Shown here one piece after another: positions 1 to 7,871 of a DNA stretch of 64,000 nucleotides (positions are counted from its first letter, which is position 1; every line of letters starts with the position of its first letter). Below the pieces are notes generated by a model. The model was not told where the DNA came from. It worked only from the letters and a program-made list of their open reading frames with translations, and did no database searches. The position numbers and the translations under genes were made by a program. This DNA comes from Paenalicyclobacillus ferrooxydans (GTDB taxonomy: Bacteria; Bacillota; Bacilli; Alicyclobacillales; Alicyclobacillaceae): the NCBI RefSeq assembly GCF_001399675.1, contig NZ_LJCO01000046.1:1-64000 (forward strand), written 5' to 3'.

Positions 1-35
1 CCCCCAACCCCCAACCCCCATCCACCCATCCACCC
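1..35. repeat. C-rich telomere-like low-complexity tract
   Basis: Three runs of five C separated by AA are followed by CCATCCACCCATCCACCC. The minus strand therefore carries repeated G-runs of 3 to 5 with 2-4 base spacers, a pattern able to form a G-quadruplex. It lies just beyond the sdh operon terminator, in the direction of sdh transcription. It starts at the window edge, so its full length is unknown. Confidence 0.6.
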
Positions 36-52
36 AAGCCCTCGTCGAAAAG

Positions 53-84
53 CAAAAAAAACAGCCGGGCATGCTGCCCGGCTG
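53..84 (-). terminator. Rho-independent terminator of the sdh operon
   Basis: A perfect 10-bp stem (62-71 with 75-84) and a 3-base loop are followed on the minus strand by TG and eight T. It lies 63 bases beyond the sdhB stop codon. Confidence 0.93.
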
Positions 85-146
85 ATCCACTTTCTCTTTT
101 ATATCCAATAGGAGTTGCTCTGTCTGCTCGCAAACTGGGATACTCC

Positions 147-917
147 TTACTTGCGTAGCCAAGCTCCCATCGCATGATACGTGACCTGACGGTTCATCGC
201 TGCAATCGACGTTGTGAGCGGAATACCCTTTGGGCAAACCTCGACGCAGTTCTGCGCATTGCCGCATTCGTGAATGCCGCCTTCGCCCATCAGGGCTTCG
301 AGGCGCTCTTCGCGGTGCATCTTTCCAGTCGGATGTTCGTTGAATAGACGGGCTTGGGAGATAGCAAATGCGCCGACGAACGACGTGCGCTCATTGACAT
401 TCGGACAGGCTTCAACGCATGCTCCGCAGGTAAAGCAACGTGACAGCTCGTACGCCCATTGGCGATCTTTCTCCGCCATGCGTGGTCCTGGTCCCAGATC
501 ATAGGTCCCATCAATCGGCACCCATGCCTTGACCTTTTTCAACGCGTCAAACATACGGCTGCGGTCCACGACGAGATCGCGGATAACCGGAAACGTCCTT
601 GCAGGACGCAGGCGAATCGGCTGTTCGAGTTGGTCAACCAGGGCGGTGCACGCCTGACGAGGCTTGCCGTTGATGACCATCATACACGCTCCGCAGATTT
701 CCTCGAGGCAATTCATCTCCCACGTGACAGGAGCCACTGCTTTCCCGTTTTTATCTATTGGGTTGCGCTGAATCTCCATTAAGCAAGCAATCACGTTCAT
801 TCCATTCACGTACGGAACGACGAATTCCTGTGTGTATGGCTGACTGTTTGGATTGTCCTGACGCTCGATAATCAGATGGACCGTTTTCTTTGCAACTTCG
901 ACTGCTGTTGCACTCAC
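147..917 (-). CDS. sdhB: Succinate dehydrogenase iron-sulfur subunit
   Basis: This 256-residue subunit carries electrons from the SdhA flavin to quinone on the cytoplasmic face of the membrane. The N-terminal ferredoxin fold holds the [2Fe-2S] cysteines (CLEEICGACM followed by a fourth Cys in the RQAC segment). The C-terminal half has two further cluster motifs, CFTCGACVEACP and CGNAQNCVEVCPKG, for the [4Fe-4S] and [3Fe-4S] centres. Its ATG overlaps the sdhA stop by 4 bases (ATGA), so the two are translationally coupled. Last gene of sdhC-sdhA-sdhB, followed by a strong terminator. Length and motifs match the Bacillus-type menaquinone-linked enzyme. Confidence 0.96.
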   Translation of the reverse strand: MSATAVEVAKKTVHLIIERQDNPNSQPYTQEFVVPYVNGMNVIACLMEIQRNPIDKNGKAVAPVTWEMNCLEEICGACMMVINGKPRQACTALVDQLEQPIRLRPARTFPVIRDLVVDRSRMFDALKKVKAWVPIDGTYDLGPGPRMAEKDRQWAYELSRCFTCGACVEACPNVNERTSFVGAFAISQARLFNEHPTGKMHREERLEALMGEGGIHECGNAQNCVEVCPKGIPLTTSIAAMNRQVTYHAMGAWLRK

Positions 918-2671
918 GATACACTCGCCTCCTTAGCGACAGCATAGTTCCGCTTCCGTGGAGGAATCAGTGAGACGTCAACTTCTTCGTACTCGATTTT
1001 CGGACCTTCCGGTGTCCAAGATGCCTTTGTCGTCTTCAGGAACCGTTCGTCATCACGTTCCGGAAAATCTGGTTTATAGTGTGCCCCACGACTCTCATCG
1101 CGAAGCAACGCGCCGACCGTGATGGCTTCAGCCATTTGAAGCATGTTCCACAGGTGGCGCGTGAACTGTGCCATCTGGTTCTCCCAGCGTGACTTGTCCG
1201 CCATGCCGATGTTGTGGTAGCGGTCCATCAACTCTCGAATCTTAACCTGGGTCTCCTTCAAACGGTCGTTGTAACGGACGACAGTGACGTTGTCCGTCAT
1301 CAACTTACCAAGCTCGCGGTGGAGCTGGTATGGGTTTTCGTTACCTTCCATGCGCAACAGCGCATCAAACTTTTCTTCTTCTTCCTTGACGCGGCCTTCA
1401 TAAAGCGCGGCCGGGAGGTCGTCACAGGAACGCTTGACACCCTTGATGTAATTGACCGCATTCGGTCCCGCAATCATACCACCGTAAATGCAGGACAAGA
1501 GGGAGTTGGCTCCGAGACGGTTTGCCCCGTGGAATTGGAACTCCGCTTCGCCGGCAGCGAAGAGACCCGGGATATTGGTCATCTGGTTCATATCGACCCA
1601 GAGACCACCCATGCTGTAGTGCATGCCTGGGAAGATACGCATTGGAACTTTGCGCGGGTCATCACCAACGAACTTCTCGTAAATGTCTAAGATGTTGCCG
1701 AGTTTGACATTCAGCACATCCGCCGGCATATGAGACAGATCCAAATAGACCTGGTTCTCACCGTTGACTCCAAGGCCCATTTCCACGCAAACTTTGAAAA
1801 TCGCTCGAGTCGCGACGTCACGCGGGACCAGGTTGCCGTATTCAGGGTACATCTCTTCGAGGAAGTACCACGGCTTTCCGTCCTTGTATGTCCAGACTCG
1901 TCCACCTTCGCCGCGAGCCGATTCGGACATCAAGCGAAGTTTGTCGTCGCCCGGAATCGCCGTCGGGTGAACCTGGATCATCTCAGGGTTTCCGTAATAC
2001 ACGCCTTGTTGATACAGGATCGATGCGGCCGATCCGGTGTTGATCATGGAATTTGTGCTCTTCCCGAAAATCATGCCGATGCCGCCGGTGCAAATGACAA
2101 CCGCATCTGCACGGAACGATTTAATCTCCATGGAGCGGAGGTCCTGGGCAACAATGCCGCGACACACCCCGTCTTCATCTACGATGGCCCCGAGAAAATC
2201 CCAGCCTTCGTACTTTTGTACCAACCCCGACACCTCGTGGCGGCGGACCTGTTCATCTAACGCATAAAGCAATTGCTGACCTGTCGAAGCGCCTGCAAAT
2301 GCCGTCCTGTGATGCTTTGTTCCACCGAAACGACGGAAGTCAAGGAGTCCTTCGGGTGTGCGGTTGAACATGACACCCATGCGATCAAGCAAGTGAATGA
2401 TGCCAGGGGCTGCTTCACACATGCCTAGGACTTGTCGTTGGTTTGCAAGAAAGTCCCCACCGTAGATGGTGTCGTCAAAGTGCTCCCACGGTGAATCACC
2501 CTCACCCTTGGTGTTGACCGCGCCGTTAATGCCGCCTTGAGCACAGACTGAGTGTGAACGTTTGACTGGGACGAGTGAGAAAAGGTCAACCGAAGTTCCG
2601 GCTTCCGCAATTTTGATAGTGGTCATGAGACCGGCTAAGCCGCCTCCGACAACAATGATGCGTTGGCTCAT
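914..2671 (-). CDS. sdhA: Succinate dehydrogenase flavoprotein subunit
   Basis: Oxidises succinate to fumarate in the TCA cycle, with covalently bound FAD. The 585-residue protein opens with a Rossmann glycine motif (VVGGGLAGLM). The HSVCAQGGINGA segment holds the His expected to carry FAD covalently, and HPTAI and RGEGGR segments belong to the active site. The start is fixed by GAGGAGGG seven bases before ATG. The sdhC stop lies 13 bases upstream and sdhB overlaps downstream, so this is the middle cistron of the operon. Confidence 0.96.
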   Translation of the reverse strand: MSQRIIVVGGGLAGLMTTIKIAEAGTSVDLFSLVPVKRSHSVCAQGGINGAVNTKGEGDSPWEHFDDTIYGGDFLANQRQVLGMCEAAPGIIHLLDRMGVMFNRTPEGLLDFRRFGGTKHHRTAFAGASTGQQLLYALDEQVRRHEVSGLVQKYEGWDFLGAIVDEDGVCRGIVAQDLRSMEIKSFRADAVVICTGGIGMIFGKSTNSMINTGSAASILYQQGVYYGNPEMIQVHPTAIPGDDKLRLMSESARGEGGRVWTYKDGKPWYFLEEMYPEYGNLVPRDVATRAIFKVCVEMGLGVNGENQVYLDLSHMPADVLNVKLGNILDIYEKFVGDDPRKVPMRIFPGMHYSMGGLWVDMNQMTNIPGLFAAGEAEFQFHGANRLGANSLLSCIYGGMIAGPNAVNYIKGVKRSCDDLPAALYEGRVKEEEEKFDALLRMEGNENPYQLHRELGKLMTDNVTVVRYNDRLKETQVKIRELMDRYHNIGMADKSRWENQMAQFTRHLWNMLQMAEAITVGALLRDESRGAHYKPDFPERDDERFLKTTKASWTPEGPKIEYEEVDVSLIPPRKRNYAVAKEASVS

Positions 2672-2684
2672 GTGCGTTCCCTCC

Positions 2685-3308
2685 TCATGCCGCGTGTGTG
2701 AATGCGATTAGTGCGTCCACGCCAATGCCGGCCAAAGCAATAAAAACGATCATCGTAACGTACGCAGTCACACGCTGGGCTCTGGCACCCACCGTAATCC
2801 CCCAGTGGACGCAGAATGACCAGAGGCCATTGGAAAAGTGGAATGTAGCTGCTACAACACCGACGATCATGAACCAGAAATAGGCAGGATTGCTCACCAA
2901 TTGGTGAACCATTTCGAATGTTGGTGCCTTACCGGAAAAACGAGTGGTCCACAGGTGGTAAATAATGAACACGAATGTGATGATGCCCGTGATGCGTTGG
3001 ATCACAAACAACACATTGCGCGTCCAAGAGTACTGCCCCGCGTTATAACCCGATGTGAACGCAACATAAAGGCCGTATACACCGTGATAAATCAGAGGCA
3101 AGAAGATAAAAAAGAATTCGATGAAGTGTAGGAGCGGGATATGCTGAATGGTATCAACAGCATTGTTGTATGATACCGCCCCATTTGGTGTTGTCGCCAT
3201 GGCGTTCGTGAACAAATGCTCCAGAAGAAACAATCCTACTGGAATCACGCCAGCCAAGGTGTGTAAACGGCGTAGCAAAAAATCTGAACTCTGCTGTGCT
3301 TGCGCCAC
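2685..3308 (-). CDS. sdhC: Succinate dehydrogenase cytochrome b558 subunit
   Basis: A 207-residue membrane anchor with five predicted transmembrane helices. It binds heme b and passes electrons to menaquinone. Histidines sit where the Bacillus di-heme SdhC has axial ligands (for example RRLHTLAG and LLEHLF near the N-terminus and YHGVYG in helix 2). The open frame extends to 3428. I place the start at GTG 3306-3308 because GGGAGG lies eight bases upstream and the protein then begins at the expected N-terminus (VAQAQQSS). No SdhD is present, as usual for this type. First gene of the operon. Confidence 0.93.
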   Translation of the reverse strand: MAQAQQSSDFLLRRLHTLAGVIPVGLFLLEHLFTNAMATTPNGAVSYNNAVDTIQHIPLLHFIEFFFIFLPLIYHGVYGLYVAFTSGYNAGQYSWTRNVLFVIQRITGIITFVFIIYHLWTTRFSGKAPTFEMVHQLVSNPAYFWFMIVGVVAATFHFSNGLWSFCVHWGITVGARAQRVTAYVTMIVFIALAGIGVDALIAFTHAA

Positions 3309-3348
3309 GCGTCTGCCTCCCTTCGATATGCCACCTGCTCCGAATGAA

Positions 3349-3360
3349 TTACATATGTAA
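3349..3360. promoter_or_regulatory. Palindrome TTACATATGTAA in the sdh leader
   Basis: A perfect 12-bp palindrome with core TACATATGTA. It matches the TACANNTGTA pattern known for CopY and BlaI/MecI-type repressors. It lies in the sdhC leader, about 50 bases downstream of the inferred transcription start. Function is inferred from the pattern only. Confidence 0.5.
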
Positions 3361-3361
3361 C

Positions 3362-3382
3362 GGCAGTCGTTGTCCGACTGCC
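3362..3382 (-). other. Hairpin in the sdh mRNA leader
   Basis: Perfect 8-bp inverted repeat (3362-3369 with 3375-3382) with a 5-base loop, inside the sdhC 5' untranslated region. No T-tract follows, so it is not a classical terminator. It may stabilise the mRNA or take part in leader regulation. Confidence 0.5.
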
Positions 3383-3403
3383 ATCCGAGTAGGGACTCGT
3401 TTT

Positions 3404-3422
3404 CCATTACAAATTGTAATGG
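3404..3422. promoter_or_regulatory. Dyad operator overlapping the sdh -10 box
   Basis: Two perfect 9-bp arms (CCATTACAA and TTGTAATGG) are separated by one base. The repeat covers the -10 hexamer of the sdh promoter, a position at which a bound protein would block RNA polymerase. It contains TACA and TGTA half-sites like the second palindrome at 3349-3360. Confidence 0.6.
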
Positions 3423-3441
3423 TTGCATTTCACAGCGTCAA
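3413..3441 (-). promoter_or_regulatory. SigA-type promoter of sdhCAB
   Basis: Read on the minus strand: TTGACG (3436-3441), 17-bp spacer, TACAAT (3413-3418). This is close to consensus TTGACA-N17-TATAAT. It lies about 105 bases upstream of the sdhC GTG and is the only good match in the uvrC-sdhC gap. Confidence 0.75.
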
Positions 3442-3464
3442 GAAAGGAAACTTGTAACACAAAA

Positions 3465-3482
3465 GAGCCGCAAGAGCGGCTC
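3465..3482 (-). terminator. Terminator of uvrC
   Basis: A 7-bp stem GAGCCGC/GCGGCTC with a 4-base loop is followed on the minus strand by TTTTGTGTT. It lies 46 bases beyond the uvrC stop and just upstream of the sdh promoter, so it separates the two units. Confidence 0.8.
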
Positions 3483-3527
3483 CGCTAGAAAGGATAGTTC
3501 ATCCGGGTAGAATTGTCTATAGTATGT

Positions 3528-5303
3528 TTAAGCCTTGAGAGAAAGATGCTCCTGAATGGACTTTGCGAGGTTTTCACTGAGACCCAGGTCGCGGAACGCT
3601 TCAAGGTCAGCCTCTCGCATCGCTTTCAGAGACCCGAAGTGGCTCAATAGCTTTTTACGCCGGGCAGGGCCAATGCCGGGAATGTCGTCGAGGACGGACG
3701 CCAAGCCGGTCTTTTTACGTGTCTGCCGATGAAAGGTAATGGCGTATCTGTGCACTTCATCTTGAACGCGTTCAAGCAAATAGAAGGCTTGCGAATGTCG
3801 ATCAATAGACACAGGTGTCCCCTCGTGCATGAAAAACAACTGACTGGTCTTGTGTCGTTGGTCCTTGGCAAGCCCGCAGACGGGTACATCGAGATCGAGC
3901 TCATTTTCAAGCACGTCGAGTACAGCCTCCAAATGTGCTTTCCCCCCGTCCACGACAACGAGGTCAGGCAATGGAAGTTTGTCGCGAAGAACACGCGTGT
4001 AGCGCCGACGTACGACTTCACGCATCGACTCGTAGTCATCAGGGCCCTTCACACCGTTAATCTTGTACTTACGGTATTCAGAACGGGCAGGTTGACCGTC
4101 GACAAACGAAATCATAGCAGCAACAGGGTCAGTCCCCTGTATATTGGAGTTATCAAACGCCTCAATACGAGACGGCGCAGGAATTCCAAGAATCTCGCCT
4201 AACTGAATCACAGCGCCAAGCGTCCTGTCCATATCCCGTTCCATCAATCGAAGCCGTTCGGTCAGAGCAAGCTTGGCGTTTTCATTCGCCAAATCGACGA
4301 GTTGACGTTTGAGTCCTCGTACGGGGTGCAAACACTTGGCCTGCAGCCACTCCTGCAAGGTTTGACTTTCGACGCCTGAGGGCAGCAACACTTCGCGTGG
4401 AACATCTGCATGCTGATAATAAAACTGCTCGACATATGACATGAAGTCTTCAGCAGGTTCGCCATAGTGCCGCATGACATTGACGGAACGCTCAATCAGT
4501 TTGCCGCCCCTGACATAGAACACCTGGATGCACAGAAGTCCCTTGTTGGCCGCAAATCCGAATACATCTCGGTCGATATCGTCCGTGACAGTGACCTTCT
4601 GCTGCTCCATGACGCGTTCGATGTGGTGGATCAAATCTCGCAGCTCTTTGGCCCGTTCGAAATTCAGCCGTTCAGCTTCCTGCTCCATCTGGACCTGCAA
4701 CTGCTTGACGATTTCCTTATGTCCGCCGCTGAGAAAATGTGAAATTTCCGCAACAATTTCATCGTAGGTCTCCTGTTGCACCGTAAACTCACAGGGCGCC
4801 AAGCACTGTCCGATATGGTAATACAAGCAAACCTTCTTTTTCAGCTTTTTGCACTTGCGAAGTGGATAGAGACGCTCGAGCAGTTTTTTCGTCTCACTGG
4901 CTGACGTTGCGTTCGGGTATGGCCCAAAATACTTCGCCTTGTCCTTCTTCACTTTTCTTACAATTTCAATTTTCGGGTGAACCTCGTGTGTAATCTTGAT
5001 ATATGGATAAGCCTTATCATCCCGCAGCATGATGTTGTACTGAGGAGTGTGTTGTTTAATCAGATTGCACTCGAGCACAAGAGCTTCAACCACCGTGTCT
5101 GTGACGATGTACTCGAAGTCCTGAATATTTGATACGAGCAGTTGTGTTTTTCGGTCATGCGAGCCCGTAAAGTATGACCGCACACGATTTTTCAGCACCT
5201 TCGCTTTACCAACATAGATAATGCGGCCGCTTCGGTCTTTCATCATATAGACACCTGGCTGAGCAGGAAGTAAGGATAACTTATTTTTCAACGTCTCATT
5301 CAT
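3528..5303 (-). CDS. uvrC: Excinuclease ABC subunit C
   Basis: UvrC makes both incisions around UvrB-bound DNA lesions in nucleotide excision repair. The 591-residue protein has the N-terminal GIY-YIG nuclease (PGVYMM near residue 16, IIYVGKAK near 28-35), a UvrB-binding UVR motif near residues 200-235, the RNase H-like endonuclease core ([21 protein letters not shown]) and a C-terminal tandem helix-hairpin-helix ([13 protein letters not shown]). ATG is preceded by AAGGGGGT. Full length. It lies 59 bases downstream of the sigma-like fusion gene, perhaps in one transcript. No SOS box was recognised upstream. Confidence 0.96.
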   Translation of the reverse strand: MNETLKNKLSLLPAQPGVYMMKDRSGRIIYVGKAKVLKNRVRSYFTGSHDRKTQLLVSNIQDFEYIVTDTVVEALVLECNLIKQHTPQYNIMLRDDKAYPYIKITHEVHPKIEIVRKVKKDKAKYFGPYPNATSASETKKLLERLYPLRKCKKLKKKVCLYYHIGQCLAPCEFTVQQETYDEIVAEISHFLSGGHKEIVKQLQVQMEQEAERLNFERAKELRDLIHHIERVMEQQKVTVTDDIDRDVFGFAANKGLLCIQVFYVRGGKLIERSVNVMRHYGEPAEDFMSYVEQFYYQHADVPREVLLPSGVESQTLQEWLQAKCLHPVRGLKRQLVDLANENAKLALTERLRLMERDMDRTLGAVIQLGEILGIPAPSRIEAFDNSNIQGTDPVAAMISFVDGQPARSEYRKYKINGVKGPDDYESMREVVRRRYTRVLRDKLPLPDLVVVDGGKAHLEAVLDVLENELDLDVPVCGLAKDQRHKTSQLFFMHEGTPVSIDRHSQAFYLLERVQDEVHRYAITFHRQTRKKTGLASVLDDIPGIGPARRKKLLSHFGSLKAMREADLEAFRDLGLSENLAKSIQEHLSLKA

Positions 5304-5362
5304 GCAGTCACCCCCTTTTGGGCCACTTTAGCAATCCTATGATGCGATGATTATGGCAGGGA

Positions 5363-7348
5363 TCACTTTACGGACGCAACCACCAGTTGCAGTTGTTTCT
5401 GCGTGTCCTGAATCCACGCCACGTGATTGCCGTACCCTCCAAACCAGGCTACCGGTTGCGCTAGATTCAGCGCTGGGGACTGAGCCGCTGTGTCTCCTGT
5501 CAGAGGGGACATAAGCACCTGCCATTTAGTGTAAACCGTTGTTCCTACTCCTTGGTTCGGTGTGGTCTCTGCCCACCAGAAATCCGCAGTGTTTCCCGCA
5601 AGGGCATAGTGAGCCTGACCGTCCACAGGCGGACCCACAAATCGAGTCAGGTCACCATTCCAGGACATCAGATACCACGTCGTATTGGGTGCATTGGCAT
5701 CAGAGGGCTGCCCTGCAATGCCCATAAACATAATTCCCGATGAGAACACTGATGGGTCTTGCATGAGACCAAACGGGGCTGGAACTTGAGTTGGCGTTCC
5801 CAAGGCGTGCAGGGGTTCTGTACCGGATAACTGGTAGACCTCAACAGGAAGTCCAACCACGCTCTGACCCGAACTCAGGGAGCTTGACGTGCCTCCATTC
5901 GAACGTCCGCCCGTACCGTTCCTGTTCCCCGTCCCAGATTTTGCGGACGTGCCGGAGTGGACAGTCGATTCCCCTGGCGGTTGTGTCAGTGAGTTCGTTA
6001 CTGCTCGCTGAATGATGACACGACCATCTCCAACTGCGGAGACAAAGATCTGAGCCGAACCCGTGGCAGTCGAGCTGCCAAACGTCTTAACAAGGTTTGA
6101 CTGTCCAGTTGGGAGGTACAACAGGTATAACTGGCCCACTGTCGCTCTTGACTGATCCGACATCCAATTCACCGAAGCGACCGCCCAGTGACCGGTTACG
6201 TCAAATCGCCACCCGACGACTTTCCAGTCAGCTGAAGCCCCAGTGCCCTTGCCTGTAGACCGAACGATCGGCGGAACCATGTCAATGGCAGCCACCGGCG
6301 CCTTTGTCACTGTCGTGAAATCTTGCCCCTTATCCGCATAGGTCAAGTAGCGAACTTGAATCGAGGGCCACGCATCCACAGACTCTTCCAGCTTCGGGAG
6401 ATACATGCCTGATCCGGTCAACACAACGTGATCAAGGGACGAAGCCTCTGGTAAGCTCGTCAACTTAAACTGCGCATCTGTTGAGACAGGCAAGCCGGCT
6501 AACGCGCTTGGCAGCCCCGTTAAGGTCCCGCTCACGGAAGCTGCGGTCGGAGCTGCAGTGCGCGGCGGGAGTATCCCGCGCACGCCGACGTCCACCGCGA
6601 GCAGTGAAGCGAGGCCAGTCAACACAGCAGCATAAGTGAGCCACCTCGGCCCACGATGTCGCCGCTCTGCTTTCATCTCTTGGATTGTTGCTGCAACGAT
6701 CTTACGGATGCGAGAATACAGTGCTTCAGAGACGCGAAGGTCGGCTGTACATTCCGATAATCTATCATAGACCGACATTAGATCGGATAACTGCACCTGT
6801 TTTGGTGCTTGCTCGGCCATCGCAGGATCTATTTCCACAACCGCCGACCGCAGCCGTGACTGCACGACTCGTCGTGGGAGCAAGAGTATTCGGGTGATAT
6901 CTGCCAGATCAAGTCCAGCGACGGTCGCCAGAAGCAGGGGAATTCGCAAGTCTGCTGGAAGTCGTCGAATGCGATCTGCGATGTGTAGAGCATCTCCGCT
7001 GCATGTTCCGGCTTTCAGTTCTTGAGATGGCACTGCCGACGTGTCAGCTCTGACTTCAGCATCGTCGTTTGACGCCCCCGGTGCTGGTTTGTTTTGCGTG
7101 ATTTGAAACTCGTCACTTCGACAAGCGGTAACAACGCCGCCAAACACAGCATTCTTGTCTGTCAGATACACGTGCGAAATATCCATCCTTCGATAGGTCT
7201 GAGCGAAGGAGCGTACAGTTAAACGCTCAGCTTGTTCCATCGAGTTCGTGTACAAAAACGCGTAACGAAGCACGTGTTCTGCATACGTATCAACCCAGGT
7301 TGCAATTGTACGGAATCTCTTATCGTCGGTCCGCTGCGTGTGATCCAA
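5363..7348 (-). CDS. Sigma-70-like domain / transmembrane / ectodomain fusion protein
   Basis: A 661-residue protein of unusual design. Residues 17-55 resemble sigma region 2 of ECF factors (YAEHVLRYAFLYTNS). Residues 122-170 resemble region 4, with IADRIRRLPADLRIPLLLA followed by a helix-turn-helix-like stretch. One transmembrane helix follows (about 236-258). Residues 260-661 would be outside the cell and include a Ser/Thr/Gly/Asn-rich linker and Gly/Trp-containing repeats that may be beta-propeller-like. The start is TTG at 7346-7348, with GGAGGG six bases upstream. Whether the sigma-like part binds DNA or polymerase is unknown. It could be a membrane-tethered sigma factor or a repurposed signalling protein. 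The homology is read by eye. Confidence 0.65.
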   Translation of the reverse strand: MDHTQRTDDKRFRTIATWVDTYAEHVLRYAFLYTNSMEQAERLTVRSFAQTYRRMDISHVYLTDKNAVFGGVVTACRSDEFQITQNKPAPGASNDDAEVRADTSAVPSQELKAGTCSGDALHIADRIRRLPADLRIPLLLATVAGLDLADITRILLLPRRVVQSRLRSAVVEIDPAMAEQAPKQVQLSDLMSVYDRLSECTADLRVSEALYSRIRKIVAATIQEMKAERRHRGPRWLTYAAVLTGLASLLAVDVGVRGILPPRTAAPTAASVSGTLTGLPSALAGLPVSTDAQFKLTSLPEASSLDHVVLTGSGMYLPKLEESVDAWPSIQVRYLTYADKGQDFTTVTKAPVAAIDMVPPIVRSTGKGTGASADWKVVGWRFDVTGHWAVASVNWMSDQSRATVGQLYLLYLPTGQSNLVKTFGSSTATGSAQIFVSAVGDGRVIIQRAVTNSLTQPPGESTVHSGTSAKSGTGNRNGTGGRSNGGTSSSLSSGQSVVGLPVEVYQLSGTEPLHALGTPTQVPAPFGLMQDPSVFSSGIMFMGIAGQPSDANAPNTTWYLMSWNGDLTRFVGPPVDGQAHYALAGNTADFWWAETTPNQGVGTTVYTKWQVLMSPLTGDTAAQSPALNLAQPVAWFGGYGNHVAWIQDTQKQLQLVVASVK

Positions 7349-7379
7349 GCCTGTCCCTCCGCTGATATGTCGACACTCA

Positions 7380-7408
7380 TCGTTAACTCTATAATCGTTA
7401 ACTCTATA
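7380..7408. repeat. Tandem 15-bp direct repeat upstream of the sigma-like gene
   Basis: TCGTTAACTCTATA occurs at 7380-7393 and again at 7395-7408, period 15. Each copy contains the palindrome GTTAAC. It lies 32 bases upstream of the sigma-like fusion's TTG, where a regulator site or promoter elements would be expected. Confidence 0.6.
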
Positions 7409-7505
7409 TTAGAAGACAACCACACAAATCGAAACCTCTTCGTTGCAAATGACGTGAATTGTTTTCGATCCGATGCTTAGTTCACCACAGCTACATCGTA
7501 AAACA

Positions 7506-7540
7506 CAAAGAGACGGCTTCACCACGAAGCCGTCTCTTTG
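7506..7540 (-). terminator. Terminator of the gltX-tRNA unit
   Basis: A perfect 15-bp stem CAAAGAGACGGCTTC (7506-7520 with 7526-7540) with a 5-base loop is followed on the minus strand by TGTTTTA. It lies eight bases beyond the tRNA-Lys CCA end. Confidence 0.88.
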
Positions 7541-7548
7541 TTTCACCT

Positions 7549-7624
7549 TGGTGGGTCATGAAGGAATCGAACCTTCAACCTGCCGATTAAGAGTCGGATG
7601 CTCTGCCAATTGAGCTAATGACCC
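7549..7624 (-). tRNA. tRNA-Lys (anticodon CTT)
   Basis: Cloverleaf read on the minus strand: acceptor GGGTCAT/ATGACCC, discriminator A, encoded CCA, T-arm GGTTCGATTCC, and anticodon loop CTCTTAA giving CTT for codon AAG. It lies three bases downstream of tRNA-Glu. Confidence 0.95.
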
Positions 7625-7627
7625 AAA

Positions 7628-7702
7628 TGGTGACCCTACGGGGATTCGAACCCCGATTACCGCCGTGAGAGGGCGGCGTCCTAACCATTAGACGATAGGG
7701 CC
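7628..7702 (-). tRNA. tRNA-Glu (anticodon CTC)
   Basis: Minus-strand cloverleaf with acceptor GGCCCTA/TAGGGTC (one G-T pair), discriminator A and encoded CCA. The anticodon stem is CCGCC/GGCGG, and loop CTCTCAC gives CTC for codon GAG. It lies two bases after tRNA-Gln. Confidence 0.95.
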
Positions 7703-7704
7703 GC

Positions 7705-7778
7705 TGGCTGCCGAACTAGGATTCGAACCTAGACTAACTGATTCAGAGTCAGTCGTGCTACCATTACACCATTCGGCA
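7705..7778 (-). tRNA. tRNA-Gln (anticodon CTG)
   Basis: Minus-strand cloverleaf with acceptor TGCCGAA/TTCGGCA, discriminator G, encoded CCA and T-arm GGTTCGAATCC. Loop CTCTGAA gives anticodon CTG for codon CAG. It begins 93 bases after the gltX stop. Confidence 0.95.
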
Positions 7779-7871
7779 TCCCACTGACAATAGGTGATTA
7801 TACAGGCCAAACAGCTGATTGTCAACGCCTCTTCCCCACCTATTATCAGCAAACACATTATTGTTGTCTGT

